This document shows, in pieces, positions 25,147 to 34,149 of a DNA stretch of 64,000 nucleotides. The notes below the pieces were generated by a model that ran no database searches, was not told where the DNA came from, and saw only the letters and a list, made by a program, of their open reading frames with translations. The stretch lies in NCBI GenBank assembly GCA_002839855.1, contig PGYV01000005.1:19824-83823 (forward strand). Direction: 5' to 3'. The translations under genes were made by a program, and so were the position numbers. The stretch's first letter is position 1, and the number at the start of each line of letters is the position of its first letter. The DNA comes from Candidatus Goldiibacteriota bacterium HGW-Goldbacteria-1 (GTDB taxonomy: Bacteria; Oederibacteriota; PGYV01).

Positions 25147-27975
25147 TTAGTTTTCTTTCAACTCCAAAGAAATAGTAAAATAAAAAGCTGTGCCTTTGCC
25201 TTCCTGCGATTCCACGCGAATTGTACCGCCGTGCTGTTCAACCACTTTTTTACATACAGAAAGTCCTATACCCGTCCCCGGATACTTATCTTTTGTATGT
25301 AACTGCTGAAAAATTACAAAAACTTTCTCAAAATAAGCCTTATCAATTCCTATTCCGTTATCTTTGACATAAAATTCATATAACCCGTTCTTCTTTTCAC
25401 AGCCAATTCTTATTTCCGGCTTTTTGTCGGATATGAATTTAAGCGAATTTGCCATAAGGTTCTGAAAAAGCTGCACCATCTGCGTCCTGTCCGCGTAAAT
25501 TACAGGCAGTTTTGTTTCCACAATTACATCCGCGTTTATTTCATGAATCCTTAATTCAAGGCTGTTAATTACCTCTTTTACAAGATCGTCCATATCAACA
25601 TCCATAAATTCAATATTAGTCCTGCCAAGGCGCGAATACATAAGAAGGTCGCTTATTAACCGCTGCATCCGCTTGGCGCCGTCTGCGGCATAACCAATAT
25701 AATCTTTAGCGTCATTATCCAGTTTATCCGCGTATTTTTTTTCCAGCAGTTTCACATAACTTGAAACCATCCTTAACGGCTCTTTCAAATCATGCGAAGC
25801 CACATAGGCAAATTCTTCCAGGTCTTTATTTGACCTTTTAAGTTCTTCCATAGCCATTATAATCTTCTGCTCTGCTCTCTTTTTATCGGTAATATCCCTT
25901 GAAACACCCCTGAACATAAGTGTTTTTTCACCGGCTATTTCAAAAGGTATAACTTTTGTATCCGCAGCTACCCGCGTCCCGTTCTTATGTATAATTTCGC
26001 CTTCCATGCTTATTACTTCTTTATTTTCTGATCTTTTGGATAATTCTATAAATTCATTCCATTTGTCTTCAGGTGCAAGTTTGCCCCTGATATCAATTCC
26101 AACAATCTCTTCCGGTGAATATCCTGTAAGTTTATAAACCTGCGGATTGCTGTACCGTATTATCCCCAACTCGTCCATTTCCCAAATCCAGTCTGCTGTA
26201 TTTTCCGCCATGTCCCTGAATTTTTTTTCGCTTTCTTTAAGGGCATCTTCCGCTTTTTTACGTTCTTCTATATTTCGCACAACAGCTATTACCCTGTCTT
26301 CTCCGGCTATTACGGCTTTTTTAAGGCTGACTTCCGCCCAGAACGGTTCATTGTCCCACGTGCTTGCGTGCCATTCAAACACCTGAGGTATCCCTTCCGC
26401 CGCTTTGCGCGAGTATTCAATTTTCCTTTCTTCGGAATCAAAATGTTTATCATATAAACCGGGGGACAGCGCCTGTTCTTTTGTACAACGGTACATTTCA
26501 AGCATTTTTTTATTAACATCAACCAGGTGGAAATCTTTCAGGTCATGAATAAATATAGCGTCATTTACTGAATCAAATATCTCCCTGTAATTATGCTCCG
26601 ACTGGCGCAGAGCATTCTCAATTCTAAATATATCCTCCATATTTGAAATCATCGCAAAAGCGCCGATAAACTCGCCTGTGTCCGAAAAAAGCGGCGTCCC
26701 TTTAATAATTACAGGCACCTTTGACCCGTCTTTTTTAACAAACTCCATTTTGAACGGATCGGTTTTATCATACTGCTGCGATTTTAACAGATACTCTTTA
26801 ATTATCTCGACACTAACCCCTTTAACAAAAATTGATACCGGCTCGCCTATAAGTTCATCTTTTGTATATCCCAGAATCCGGCACATGGCCGGATTAATAT
26901 CAATTGTATACCCGTTCTTGTCAATCTGCCAGAAACCTTCCTGCGTACTGTTAAGTATCCTTCTAAGATGCCTTTCGCTTTCCACCACGTGCCTTTCCGC
27001 AATTTTTCTTTTGGTCACGCTCCTCAAAGACAAAAACATAAATATAAGGATAAGCATTACTCCGGCACAGCTAATGGCGATTATGCTCATAAAAACCGGC
27101 CAAAGTTCTTTGTTAATTGATTCTCTCTCCGCTGTCATGACCATCCATCCGTTATATCCGGCGGGAAGCGCATAATACAGAAACTTTTCTTTATCAGCAA
27201 CAAACTTTTCCTTCTTAAATACCCATTTTATACCGGATAAATTTAAACCTTCAAAACGCCTTACATCATCCGGCCATTGTCTATTTTTTAATCCGGTAAT
27301 ATCCACGGTTTTAAAAATCAGTTCTTTGTCATTCGAAGCAAAAATAACACCTTCGGGCGTTATAAGAACTGCAATTCCGCTTACCGCATCCATTATTTTT
27401 TCTATCTCTTCCATACCCATTTTAACGGCAATAACTATCCGCCTGTTATTAATATTTATGGCTCTGGAACAGTATATTCCCCTTTTTCCGGTTATCACCC
27501 CAAGGGCGGAATACATATAATTACTTTCAGTTACCGCATTTTTAAAATACGGCCTGAATGAAAAGTTTTCCCCCCTAAGCGATATGCCTTCAGAAACAGC
27601 GGACGCGAACACTTTCCCTTTGCCGTCCATAACGTAAATAAGATCCACATTTGTTGAAGCCGCCAGCACATTAAGCATTGACTGCATTTCACGATTGGAA
27701 GTATCGCCGTTGATTTTAAGCAGATTGATGAAATCTTCGCTCAATCTGAGCGAATCCACAATATCATTCAGTTTTGCAAATATTTTGCCTTCAACAAGAA
27801 AAGACAGTTTTTCCGCTTCTTTTCTGATAATCCTTTTCTGGCTCTCTGTTTCCATCTTAAAATAAATAACTGAAATAAACGCAATTCCAATAAACACACA
27901 TATGATAAAAAATATGGCAGGAATCCCAAAAAAATCCCTGTTTTTAAACAAATTAAAATTAATTTTTACGGCCAT
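25147..27975 (-). CDS. Membrane sensor histidine kinase with dCache and three PAS domains
   Basis: A 942-residue kinase. Membrane segments at about 16-38 and 292-318 enclose a periplasmic dCache-like domain. Three PAS domains follow at about 335-455, 460-580 and 585-705 (ILNSTQEGFWQIDKNG; IFDSVNDAIFIHDL; MAENTADWIWEMDELG), the last with a PAC motif. Then HisKA with the phospho-accepting histidine at 728 (VASHDLKEPLRMVSSYV) and HATPase with DNGIGI and GTGIGLSV. No receiver domain and no response regulator gene adjoins, so the partner is elsewhere. It lies between nadX and the ABC exporter genes, all on one strand. Confidence 0.92.
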   Translation of the reverse strand: MAVKINFNLFKNRDFFGIPAIFFIICVFIGIAFISVIYFKMETESQKRIIRKEAEKLSFLVEGKIFAKLNDIVDSLRLSEDFINLLKINGDTSNREMQSMLNVLAASTNVDLIYVMDGKGKVFASAVSEGISLRGENFSFRPYFKNAVTESNYMYSALGVITGKRGIYCSRAININNRRIVIAVKMGMEEIEKIMDAVSGIAVLITPEGVIFASNDKELIFKTVDITGLKNRQWPDDVRRFEGLNLSGIKWVFKKEKFVADKEKFLYYALPAGYNGWMVMTAERESINKELWPVFMSIIAISCAGVMLILIFMFLSLRSVTKRKIAERHVVESERHLRRILNSTQEGFWQIDKNGYTIDINPAMCRILGYTKDELIGEPVSIFVKGVSVEIIKEYLLKSQQYDKTDPFKMEFVKKDGSKVPVIIKGTPLFSDTGEFIGAFAMISNMEDIFRIENALRQSEHNYREIFDSVNDAIFIHDLKDFHLVDVNKKMLEMYRCTKEQALSPGLYDKHFDSEERKIEYSRKAAEGIPQVFEWHASTWDNEPFWAEVSLKKAVIAGEDRVIAVVRNIEERKKAEDALKESEKKFRDMAENTADWIWEMDELGIIRYSNPQVYKLTGYSPEEIVGIDIRGKLAPEDKWNEFIELSKRSENKEVISMEGEIIHKNGTRVAADTKVIPFEIAGEKTLMFRGVSRDITDKKRAEQKIIMAMEELKRSNKDLEEFAYVASHDLKEPLRMVSSYVKLLEKKYADKLDNDAKDYIGYAADGAKRMQRLISDLLMYSRLGRTNIEFMDVDMDDLVKEVINSLELRIHEINADVIVETKLPVIYADRTQMVQLFQNLMANSLKFISDKKPEIRIGCEKKNGLYEFYVKDNGIGIDKAYFEKVFVIFQQLHTKDKYPGTGIGLSVCKKVVEQHGGTIRVESQEGKGTAFYFTISLELKEN

Positions 27976-27998
27976 AAAACCCCCCTGTTTTTTTGGGG

Positions 27999-28820
27999 CT
28001 ATGTCCCAATATGCAGCGGTTCCACTATTTTCTTTATCAGCACTATTGCCGACAAGGATGTCAGATAGCTTGTCTTGGGATTATTGGGCGAAGGGAAATT
28101 TTCCGTTATCGCCCTGAACCTTCCAAAATCGCCTTCCACAATAAGCTCGTGTTTATTTGTGCTTACAAACGGGTCTGCTATTATTTTTACCCTTGTTGCA
28201 TCCGGGCCGATGCCCGCTATACTTAATGTGGCCGCCACATTTATATTAGCCGGAAAACCGATAACAGCTTCCCTTGCGGTGCCGTCAAAGATAACCGTTT
28301 CAGTTACTATTTCATCAGGGTTAATGCCTTTATCCTCAAGATATTTTACCCCTTTAAAAGCCTTTGGCGGTTTTCTTGTTATAAGGGTAACCTGCTTTAA
28401 TCCGCGGTATTTGGCGGCATCCAGACCGTCTATACCCACTACCGCGCCAGACGGCACGTATACGTTAATCAGCTTGCTCCTTGCCTGTTCCACCAGATCC
28501 ATATTTTCCAGCACGCCTCCGGCGCTTAAAAACACAATATCCCTGTTATATTTAATCGCCAGTTTAAAAATATCAGTAACCGCGGCTTTCTGAGCGCATT
28601 CCACAACAAGGTCGCATTTTTTAATCAGTTTTTCCATATCAAGAAGGGCCGGTTTTGTTTTTTTAAGTTTAGAAACAAGCAGATGATATTTTGACTTATC
28701 CGTATCACAGCAAGCTTCAAGAATCACATTAATATCACCGTTATCAACGGCACAGGCTATCTCTGTGCCTATTGCCCCGCAACCTATAATCCCAAGTTTT
28801 TTTTCTCTGCGAAACAGCAT
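27999..28820 (-). CDS. nadX: Aspartate dehydrogenase-like oxidoreductase
   Basis: A 273-residue Rossmann enzyme. The N-terminus GIIGCGAIGTEIA binds NAD(P). AGGVLENMD, FPANINVAATLSIAG and the histidine of STNKHELIVEG match L-aspartate dehydrogenases (NadX type), which oxidise aspartate to iminoaspartate for NAD synthesis. No nadA or nadC is nearby. It overlaps panD by one base in a panB-panC-panD run that lacks the ketopantoate reductase gene panE. So a pantothenate-linked reductase or aspartate-handling role is possible. The family call is good; the physiological role is open. Confidence 0.82.
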   Translation of the reverse strand: MLFRREKKLGIIGCGAIGTEIACAVDNGDINVILEACCDTDKSKYHLLVSKLKKTKPALLDMEKLIKKCDLVVECAQKAAVTDIFKLAIKYNRDIVFLSAGGVLENMDLVEQARSKLINVYVPSGAVVGIDGLDAAKYRGLKQVTLITRKPPKAFKGVKYLEDKGINPDEIVTETVIFDGTAREAVIGFPANINVAATLSIAGIGPDATRVKIIADPFVSTNKHELIVEGDFGRFRAITENFPSPNNPKTSYLTSLSAIVLIKKIVEPLHIGT

Positions 28821-29185
28821 TATTTTTTCACCTTTTTCTTTAATATTTTATTTTTATCGTCAACTTTTACAATTTTCGCCTCTTGATACAATAACTCTTC
28901 TTCATTCATAAAACCATAAGCAATAATAATGACTTTATCGCCCGCTTCCACAAGCCTGGCTGCAGCGCCGTTTACGCATATTTCCCCTGAATTCTTCCTG
29001 CCTGATATCACATAAGTTTCAAACCGCTGCCCGTTATTAAGGTCAAGCACGTGAACTTTTTCATGCACACGTATTCCTGCAGCCTGCGTCAGCGCGGGGT
29101 CTATTGTAATGCTGCCTTCGTATTCCAGGTGTTTATCTGTGACTGTAGCACGGTGAATCTTTGATTTAAGCATTTCTATCATCAT
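28820..29185 (-). CDS. panD: Aspartate 1-decarboxylase
   Basis: A 121-residue pyruvoyl enzyme making beta-alanine from aspartate for pantothenate synthesis. The self-cleavage site is the Gly-Ser pair in [10 protein letters not shown], which generates the pyruvoyl group. [15 protein letters not shown] and the NGAAARL and [10 protein letters not shown] blocks are family hallmarks. A GGAGG site precedes the first of several closely spaced ATGs (29185), so the exact start could be 3 to 12 bases later. It is third in panB, panC, panD, nadX. Confidence 0.95.
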   Translation of the reverse strand: MMIEMLKSKIHRATVTDKHLEYEGSITIDPALTQAAGIRVHEKVHVLDLNNGQRFETYVISGRKNSGEICVNGAAARLVEAGDKVIIIAYGFMNEEELLYQEAKIVKVDDKNKILKKKVKK

Positions 29186-29212
29186 TTCTTTCCTCCGGTT
29201 GTGCCGGACAAA

Positions 29213-30079
29213 TTAATCATTTGTCCTTATAATCGTATTGTCAATCAGCCTCGTTTTTCCGACGTATATGGCGGCCGCTATCAGCGCTTCGCCGGATATT
29301 CTGTCGGTTTTTTCAAGCGTGTACGGATTTACCACTTCCACATAATCTATCTCCACTTTTTCTTCCTTTAATTTTCTCTTTATTTCCCTTACAATGACCG
29401 CAGCGTCGCGTTCACCAAGTTCCGCCATACTTTCCGCCATCTGAAGCGATTTATAAAGGGCAGGAGCCGTATTGCGCTCTTCAGGTGAAAGGTATGAATT
29501 TCTGGAACTTAAAGCAAGGCCGTCTTTTTCCCTTGCCGTGGGGCAGATTACAACACCGGTGTCGTAATTCATGTCTTTCATCATTTTAGTCAATATTATT
29601 ACCTGCTGCATATCCTTGTGCCCCAAAAACATTTTATCGGGCTTTACCGCGTTTATCAGTTTTGCGACAACCGTGGTTACGCCTTTAAAATGCCCCGGCC
29701 TTGAAAGCCCGCACAGCACTTTTGTCATTTCGTTTTCCACATTTAAATATGTGGCGTAGCCTTCCGGATACATTTCATCAGCAGAAGGAATAAATACGCA
29801 GTCAACTTCTTTTATTTCTTCAAGTAAAGACAGGTCGCGTTCTTCATCACGCGGGTATTTAGAAAAATCTTCATTTGGGCCAAACTGTGCCGGGTTTACA
29901 AAGATACTTACCACAACTTTTGTGGATTCCTTTGCCGCGGCTTTCACAAGCGAAAGGTGGCCTTCATGCAGGTACCCCATAGTTGGTACAAAACCAATCA
30001 CGTGGGGAGTTTTTCTTGCCGCCCTTCTGATTGAATCTGAATATTTCTGCATTTCATTTATATTTCTAATTATCTTCAA
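29213..30079 (-). CDS. panC: Pantothenate synthetase
   Basis: A 288-residue enzyme joining pantoate and beta-alanine with ATP. PTMGYLHEGHLSLVKAA is the HIGH-like motif, FVNPAQFGPNEDFSKYPRD and SSRNSYLSPEER are conserved blocks. The usual KDYQQ reads KDMQQ. The start is TTG at 30079, 4 bases after GGAGG, and yields the family's typical beginning MKIIRNINEMQ. It lies 10 bases after panB and 27 before panD. Confidence 0.96.
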   Translation of the reverse strand: MKIIRNINEMQKYSDSIRRAARKTPHVIGFVPTMGYLHEGHLSLVKAAAKESTKVVVSIFVNPAQFGPNEDFSKYPRDEERDLSLLEEIKEVDCVFIPSADEMYPEGYATYLNVENEMTKVLCGLSRPGHFKGVTTVVAKLINAVKPDKMFLGHKDMQQVIILTKMMKDMNYDTGVVICPTAREKDGLALSSRNSYLSPEERNTAPALYKSLQMAESMAELGERDAAVIVREIKRKLKEEKVEIDYVEVVNPYTLEKTDRISGEALIAAAIYVGKTRLIDNTIIRTND

Positions 30080-30089
30080 AAAGCCTCCG

Positions 30090-30878
30090 TTAAAAACTGT
30101 GTTTTTTTCCGGGAAACCTGCCGGACCTTACTTCGCCGGAAAATTTTGTTATATCAGCTAAAACCCTTTTGCCTATTGTGTCATATTGTTTTACAAATTT
30201 CGGGGTAAAGTCCGGAAAAAATCCAAGCATATCATGTGTAACCAGCACCTGCCCGTCACACCCTGCCCCGCTTCCTATTCCTATTACAGGTATTGAAACC
30301 GATTTTGTTATCTTTGCGGCGGCAGATGCTTTCACTTTTTCAACTGTAATTGCAAAAACCCCCGCTTTTTCAAGCGCGGCCGCGCTTTGAATAAGTTCTT
30401 TCTCTTCCTTATCCGTCTTTCCAATCACAGGATAACCGCCGTATTTTTTTACCGACTGCGGCTGAAGCCCAATGTGCCCCATGACAGGTATTCCAATTTC
30501 TATAATGGCTTTTACCTGCGGAATAATTTCAATTCCGCCTTCTATCTTAACCGCGTTTGCGCCTGATTCTTTTATTATTCTGCCTGCATTTTTCTTTGCG
30601 TCGCTGACAGACGCCTGATACGACATAAACGGCATGTCTGTTACAACAAAAGTATCCGCGGCGCCGCGTTTTACCGCTTTTGTGTGATAAATCATGTCAT
30701 CTACCGTAACCGGAATTGTCTCTTTTCTTCCCTGAAAAACCATACCAAGGGAATCGCCGACAAGAATTATATCTACACCCGCTTTTTCAAGCAGAAAAGC
30801 GGTAATGTATTCATACGCGGTAAGCATGACTATTTTTTTATTATTTTTTAATCCGGTTATAGAATTTATGGTAAGCAT
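30090..30878 (-). CDS. panB: 3-methyl-2-oxobutanoate hydroxymethyltransferase
   Basis: A 262-residue TIM-barrel enzyme adding a hydroxymethyl group from methylene-tetrahydrofolate to ketoisovalerate, giving ketopantoate. VGDSLGMVFQGRKETIPV is the metal and substrate motif; VKIEGG and GIPVMGHIGLQPQSV follow in the expected order, then IGSGAGCDGQVLV. It begins the pan genes, 1 base after the deoxynucleoside kinase stop, and is complete. Confidence 0.97.
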   Translation of the reverse strand: MLTINSITGLKNNKKIVMLTAYEYITAFLLEKAGVDIILVGDSLGMVFQGRKETIPVTVDDMIYHTKAVKRGAADTFVVTDMPFMSYQASVSDAKKNAGRIIKESGANAVKIEGGIEIIPQVKAIIEIGIPVMGHIGLQPQSVKKYGGYPVIGKTDKEEKELIQSAAALEKAGVFAITVEKVKASAAAKITKSVSIPVIGIGSGAGCDGQVLVTHDMLGFFPDFTPKFVKQYDTIGKRVLADITKFSGEVRSGRFPGKKHSF

Positions 30879-30879
30879 T

Positions 30880-31527
30880 TTATTTCATTCTTGGCGTATA
30901 GTAGTTTATTCCGCCCTTAATATTAAGGACGTAATCCCGTATAAGTTCGTATGCTTTCCTATCATTAACAAAATCAACTTCATCCGTGTTTACAATTACA
31001 AGGGGTGTGCTGCGCGGGAAATGGGAAAAAAAATAATTATATGCCTCTGACAGCTCGCTTATGTAATCCTTGCTTATTGATTTTTCGTATTTTCTGCCGC
31101 GCTTTTTTATGCGTTCCATAAGTGTTTCAACGCTGGCCTGCATATAAACAACAAGGTCCGGTTTCAAAAGCCCGCCTTCATCAACAACCGCTTTATGTAT
31201 TTTTTCATATAAGGAAAGTTCATTCTCTTCAAGCGTAACATAGGCAAACAGGCGGTCCTTATCAAGGATGTAATCCGCAACTATACCGGAATCAAAAAGG
31301 TCCATCTGTTTTAAAGGTTCCTGCTGTTTTATCCTGTTAATTAAGAAGAAAAGCTGGGTCTGAAAAGCATAACTGCCCATGTCCTTATAAAACTTTTCAA
31401 GAAAAGGGTTGTTGTCCACCTGTTCTAAAACAGGTTTTGCCTTTAAATCTTCGGCAAGCATGCGGGCAAAAGTGGTTTTGCCGGCCCCAAGCACGCCTTC
31501 CACAGCTATGTAATGAAAATTATTCAT
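30880..31527 (-). CDS. Deoxynucleoside kinase
   Basis: A 215-residue P-loop kinase of the deoxyguanosine/deoxyadenosine kinase family, salvaging deoxynucleosides with ATP. Evidence: YIAVEGVLGAGKTTFARML at the start, the substrate block SYAFQTQLFFLINRIKQQ, and the lid RIKKRGRKYEKSI. The ATG at 31527 follows GGAGCGG; a TTG at 31539 would add four residues. It overlaps the end of folK by 8 bases. Substrate preference (dGuo, dAdo, dCyd) cannot be read with confidence. Confidence 0.9.
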   Translation of the reverse strand: MNNFHYIAVEGVLGAGKTTFARMLAEDLKAKPVLEQVDNNPFLEKFYKDMGSYAFQTQLFFLINRIKQQEPLKQMDLFDSGIVADYILDKDRLFAYVTLEENELSLYEKIHKAVVDEGGLLKPDLVVYMQASVETLMERIKKRGRKYEKSISKDYISELSEAYNYFFSHFPRSTPLVIVNTDEVDFVNDRKAYELIRDYVLNIKGGINYYTPRMK

Positions 31528-32017
31528 TAACCGCTCCAATTCTTGTTATTTTTTCTTTATTACCGCACGCTTTAACCAGTTCTTTTACACTTAAGTTCAG
31601 CCCCGGATGAACGAAATTCCCGGCTATTTCTGTTAAAGGCACAAGTACAAAAAGCCGTTTTTGCATCTCGGCATGCGGAATAATAAGCCTGCCGCTGTTA
31701 ATCATTATATTACCATAAAATACTATGTCAATATCAATTATGCGGGGGCCCCATCTGCGGACTCCCGCCTGCCTTCTTCCCATTGACTTTTCAATACTCT
31801 TTATTGCATCCAGCAGTTCAAAAGGCAATAACTTTGTTTTTGCTTTAACTGCAATGTTGTAAAAGTCAGCCTGACGTTTGTATCCGACAGGTTCTGTCAG
31901 ATACAGAGCAGAAGTTTTAAGTATCTTAACAGAGATATTTTTTAACCTGCTTAAAGCTTCATGAATATTTTTTTCTCTGCTGCCGGTATTAGACCCCAGC
32001 GAAAGATAAATAATCAT
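31520..32017 (-). CDS. folK: Hydroxymethyldihydropterin pyrophosphokinase
   Basis: A 165-residue HPPK that transfers pyrophosphate from ATP to hydroxymethyldihydropterin in folate synthesis. Begins IIYLSLGSNTGSREKNI, has ALYLTEPVGYKRQADFYN, and RRWGPRIIDIDIVFYG with the conserved metal-binding aspartates. No folP or folB is adjacent. It lies 6 bases after dapL and overlaps the kinase gene, so it is in the same operon. Confidence 0.95.
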   Translation of the reverse strand: MIIYLSLGSNTGSREKNIHEALSRLKNISVKILKTSALYLTEPVGYKRQADFYNIAVKAKTKLLPFELLDAIKSIEKSMGRRQAGVRRWGPRIIDIDIVFYGNIMINSGRLIIPHAEMQKRLFVLVPLTEIAGNFVHPGLNLSVKELVKACGNKEKITRIGAVNE

Positions 32018-32022
32018 AACTA

Positions 32023-33180
32023 TTAACTTATCTTTCTTAACCTCTCCAGCGCCTTGTGAATTACCGGTTCATCCACGGTAAGCGCTATCCTTACATATTT
32101 ATCAGCCGATTTCCCAAAACCTATTCCGGGCGTCAATACAAGCCCCGCCTCTTCAAGAAGTTTTGAAGCAAATTCCATTGATGTATATTTACCCGGTATT
32201 TTTATCCACAGGTATAAAGTCCCTTTGGATTCAATCACTTCATATCCAAGCTCACGCAGCCCTTTTGTAAATACTTTGGCGCGTTTTTTATAAAGTTCTC
32301 TTATCTCTTTTTCTTCCTTTTCACATTCAAAAAGCGCCCTTGCGGAAGCTTCCTGCAGCGCGGAAACCGTGCCCGAATCCATATTTTCCTTTACAAGGGC
32401 AAGCCCGTTAATTATCTTCTCCCCGCCCACTGCAAATCCCACTCTCCACCCTGTCATATTATATGTCTTGGACATTGAATAAAATTCAATGACATGGTCT
32501 TTTGCCCCCGGTATCTGAAGCATGGAAACAGGTTTGTCTTTTGGGTCAAAATATATTTCCGAATATGGCGCGTCCTGCGAAATTATAAAACCGTATTTTT
32601 TTGCTTTGGCTACCGCTTTTTTATAGAATTTAAGGTCTGCCATGGCCGATGTCGGATTATTAGGATAATTAAGGTGCATGATTTTTGTTTTCTTGTAAAT
32701 CTTTTCCGGAATTGCTTCAAGGTCAGGAAGAAAACCCGCTGATTCCTTTAACGGCATAAAATACGGCACGCCGCCTGCCAGTATTGTTCCTGAAGTATAA
32801 CCCGGATAGCCGGGGTCAGGAATAAGCACTACGTCTCCCGGATTTACAAAAGCCAGGGGCAGATGAGTAATTCCGTCTTTGGCTCCTATAAGCGCCATCA
32901 CTTCATTTTCACTGATAGAAACTTTAAACCTTTTTAACATCCACTTTACTACCGCCTGTTTAAAAACTTTGCCGCCTTTGCCGATAGGATAAGAGTGATT
33001 GGCGGCATTATCAGCGGCGTCTTTAATAAAACCAAGTATTTTCTTCGGCGTAGGTTTGTCCGGATCGCCTATACCAATGTTTATGATGCTTTTGCCGGCA
33101 TCAATAGCGGCTTTTTTCTTTCTGTCAATCTCCGCGAAAATATACGGCGGAAGTTTCTTTAACCTTTTTGATACGTCCAT
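32023..33180 (-). CDS. dapL: LL-diaminopimelate aminotransferase
   Basis: A 385-residue PLP aminotransferase converting tetrahydrodipicolinate directly to LL-diaminopimelate, bypassing the succinylase/acetylase steps. The Schiff-base lysine is in SMSKTYNMTGWRVGFA; NYPNNPTSAMAD and SQDAPYSEIYFD are also present, and the start KLPPYIFAEIDRKK is typical of the DapL clade. The identification is strengthened by dapA, dapB, dapF and lysA in the same gene run, with no dapD, dapC or dapE. A repeat-containing gap separates it from the FAH gene upstream. Confidence 0.92.
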   Translation of the reverse strand: MDVSKRLKKLPPYIFAEIDRKKKAAIDAGKSIINIGIGDPDKPTPKKILGFIKDAADNAANHSYPIGKGGKVFKQAVVKWMLKRFKVSISENEVMALIGAKDGITHLPLAFVNPGDVVLIPDPGYPGYTSGTILAGGVPYFMPLKESAGFLPDLEAIPEKIYKKTKIMHLNYPNNPTSAMADLKFYKKAVAKAKKYGFIISQDAPYSEIYFDPKDKPVSMLQIPGAKDHVIEFYSMSKTYNMTGWRVGFAVGGEKIINGLALVKENMDSGTVSALQEASARALFECEKEEKEIRELYKKRAKVFTKGLRELGYEVIESKGTLYLWIKIPGKYTSMEFASKLLEEAGLVLTPGIGFGKSADKYVRIALTVDEPVIHKALERLRKIS

Positions 33181-33204
33181 TGTATTCCTCCTGATAAAAT
33201 AATT

Positions 33205-33348
33205 AGCACCTTAGCGGTTTAAGCATTTAAGCTATAGCGAAACATAAAACTTTAGCTATTTTTTCCGCTTCTGCTTAATTGCTTATTGCTTAATGTGCTA
33301 TTTTTTCCGCTTTTGCTTATCTGCCTTATGCTTATCTGCTTATTCCCA
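33205..33348. repeat. GCTTA-rich intergenic repeat D
   Basis: The gap between the FAH gene and dapL holds repeated words TTTTTTCCGCTT(C/T)TGCTTA at about 33256 and 33301, with GCTTATCTGC and GCTTATTGCTTA runs. It has the GCTTA core of elements A-C but not their 8-bp end arrays or GC hairpin. No gene is present. Confidence 0.8.
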
Positions 33349-33349
33349 A

Positions 33350-34111
33350 CTACTCCACAAAATTCGTAAGTTTTCCTATGCCTTCTATTTCCACTTCCAC
33401 CACATCGCCTTTTTTTAAAGCGCTTATTCCCGCAGGTGTTCCTGTAGATATTATATCCCCTCTGTACAAAGTCATAACCGAAGATATAAAACTTACAAGT
33501 TTTTTCGTTTTAAAAATAAATTTTGACGTATTGGAATTCTGTTTAACTTCTCCGTTTAATAACAGCCTTATATCCAGGTTATCCGGGTCTATATTTTTTC
33601 TTACAAAAGGCCCCACAGGCCCGAACGTATTAAACGACTTCGCACGCGTCCACTGCCCGTCTTTTTTCTGAAGGTCGCGCGCGGTGACATCATTAAAACA
33701 GGTAAAACCCAGAATATTATCCATCACTTCATCTTCATCTATGTCAGTTATCTCGTTTTTTATCACTATCGCAAGTTCGGCTTCAAATTCCACCTGCGTG
33801 CTCTGCTGCGGAATCACTATTTTCCCGCCGTGGCCTATAACAGTGGTGGCAGGCTTTATAAAAATAACCGGTTCTTCCGGTATTGCAAATCCCATCTCTG
33901 CCGCGTGATCGCTGTAATTTAATCCCACGCAGACTACCTTTGTGGGTTCACTGGGCGGCAATATCCGCACCTTATCTGCTTCAATTATTTTATCGGTTAT
34001 ATTATACTGCGTGAACATGTCGCCTTCTATTTCAAGAAAATTACCGTCATTACCGACAAGCCCCCACTTAATTTCATTTTCCGCGTTTTTAAACCTTACG
34101 TATTTTGACAT
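33350..34111 (-). CDS. Fumarylacetoacetate hydrolase family protein
   Basis: A 253-residue protein with the FAH fold in its C-terminal 200 residues: CVGLNYSDHAAEMG, PVIFIKPATTVIGHGG, and VEFEAELAIVI with the metal-binding E-x-E pattern, then GFTCFNDVTARDLQ and DIISTGTPAGI. The family includes acylpyruvases, oxaloacetate decarboxylases and hydratases. It is between dapB and dapL but has no known place in lysine synthesis, so the substrate is unknown; oxaloacetate or acylpyruvate metabolism is likely. Confidence 0.9.
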   Translation of the reverse strand: MSKYVRFKNAENEIKWGLVGNDGNFLEIEGDMFTQYNITDKIIEADKVRILPPSEPTKVVCVGLNYSDHAAEMGFAIPEEPVIFIKPATTVIGHGGKIVIPQQSTQVEFEAELAIVIKNEITDIDEDEVMDNILGFTCFNDVTARDLQKKDGQWTRAKSFNTFGPVGPFVRKNIDPDNLDIRLLLNGEVKQNSNTSKFIFKTKKLVSFISSVMTLYRGDIISTGTPAGISALKKGDVVEVEIEGIGKLTNFVE

Positions 34112-34149
34112 TAATACCTCTTATTTGTTTTAATAATACCGGCCAATTT

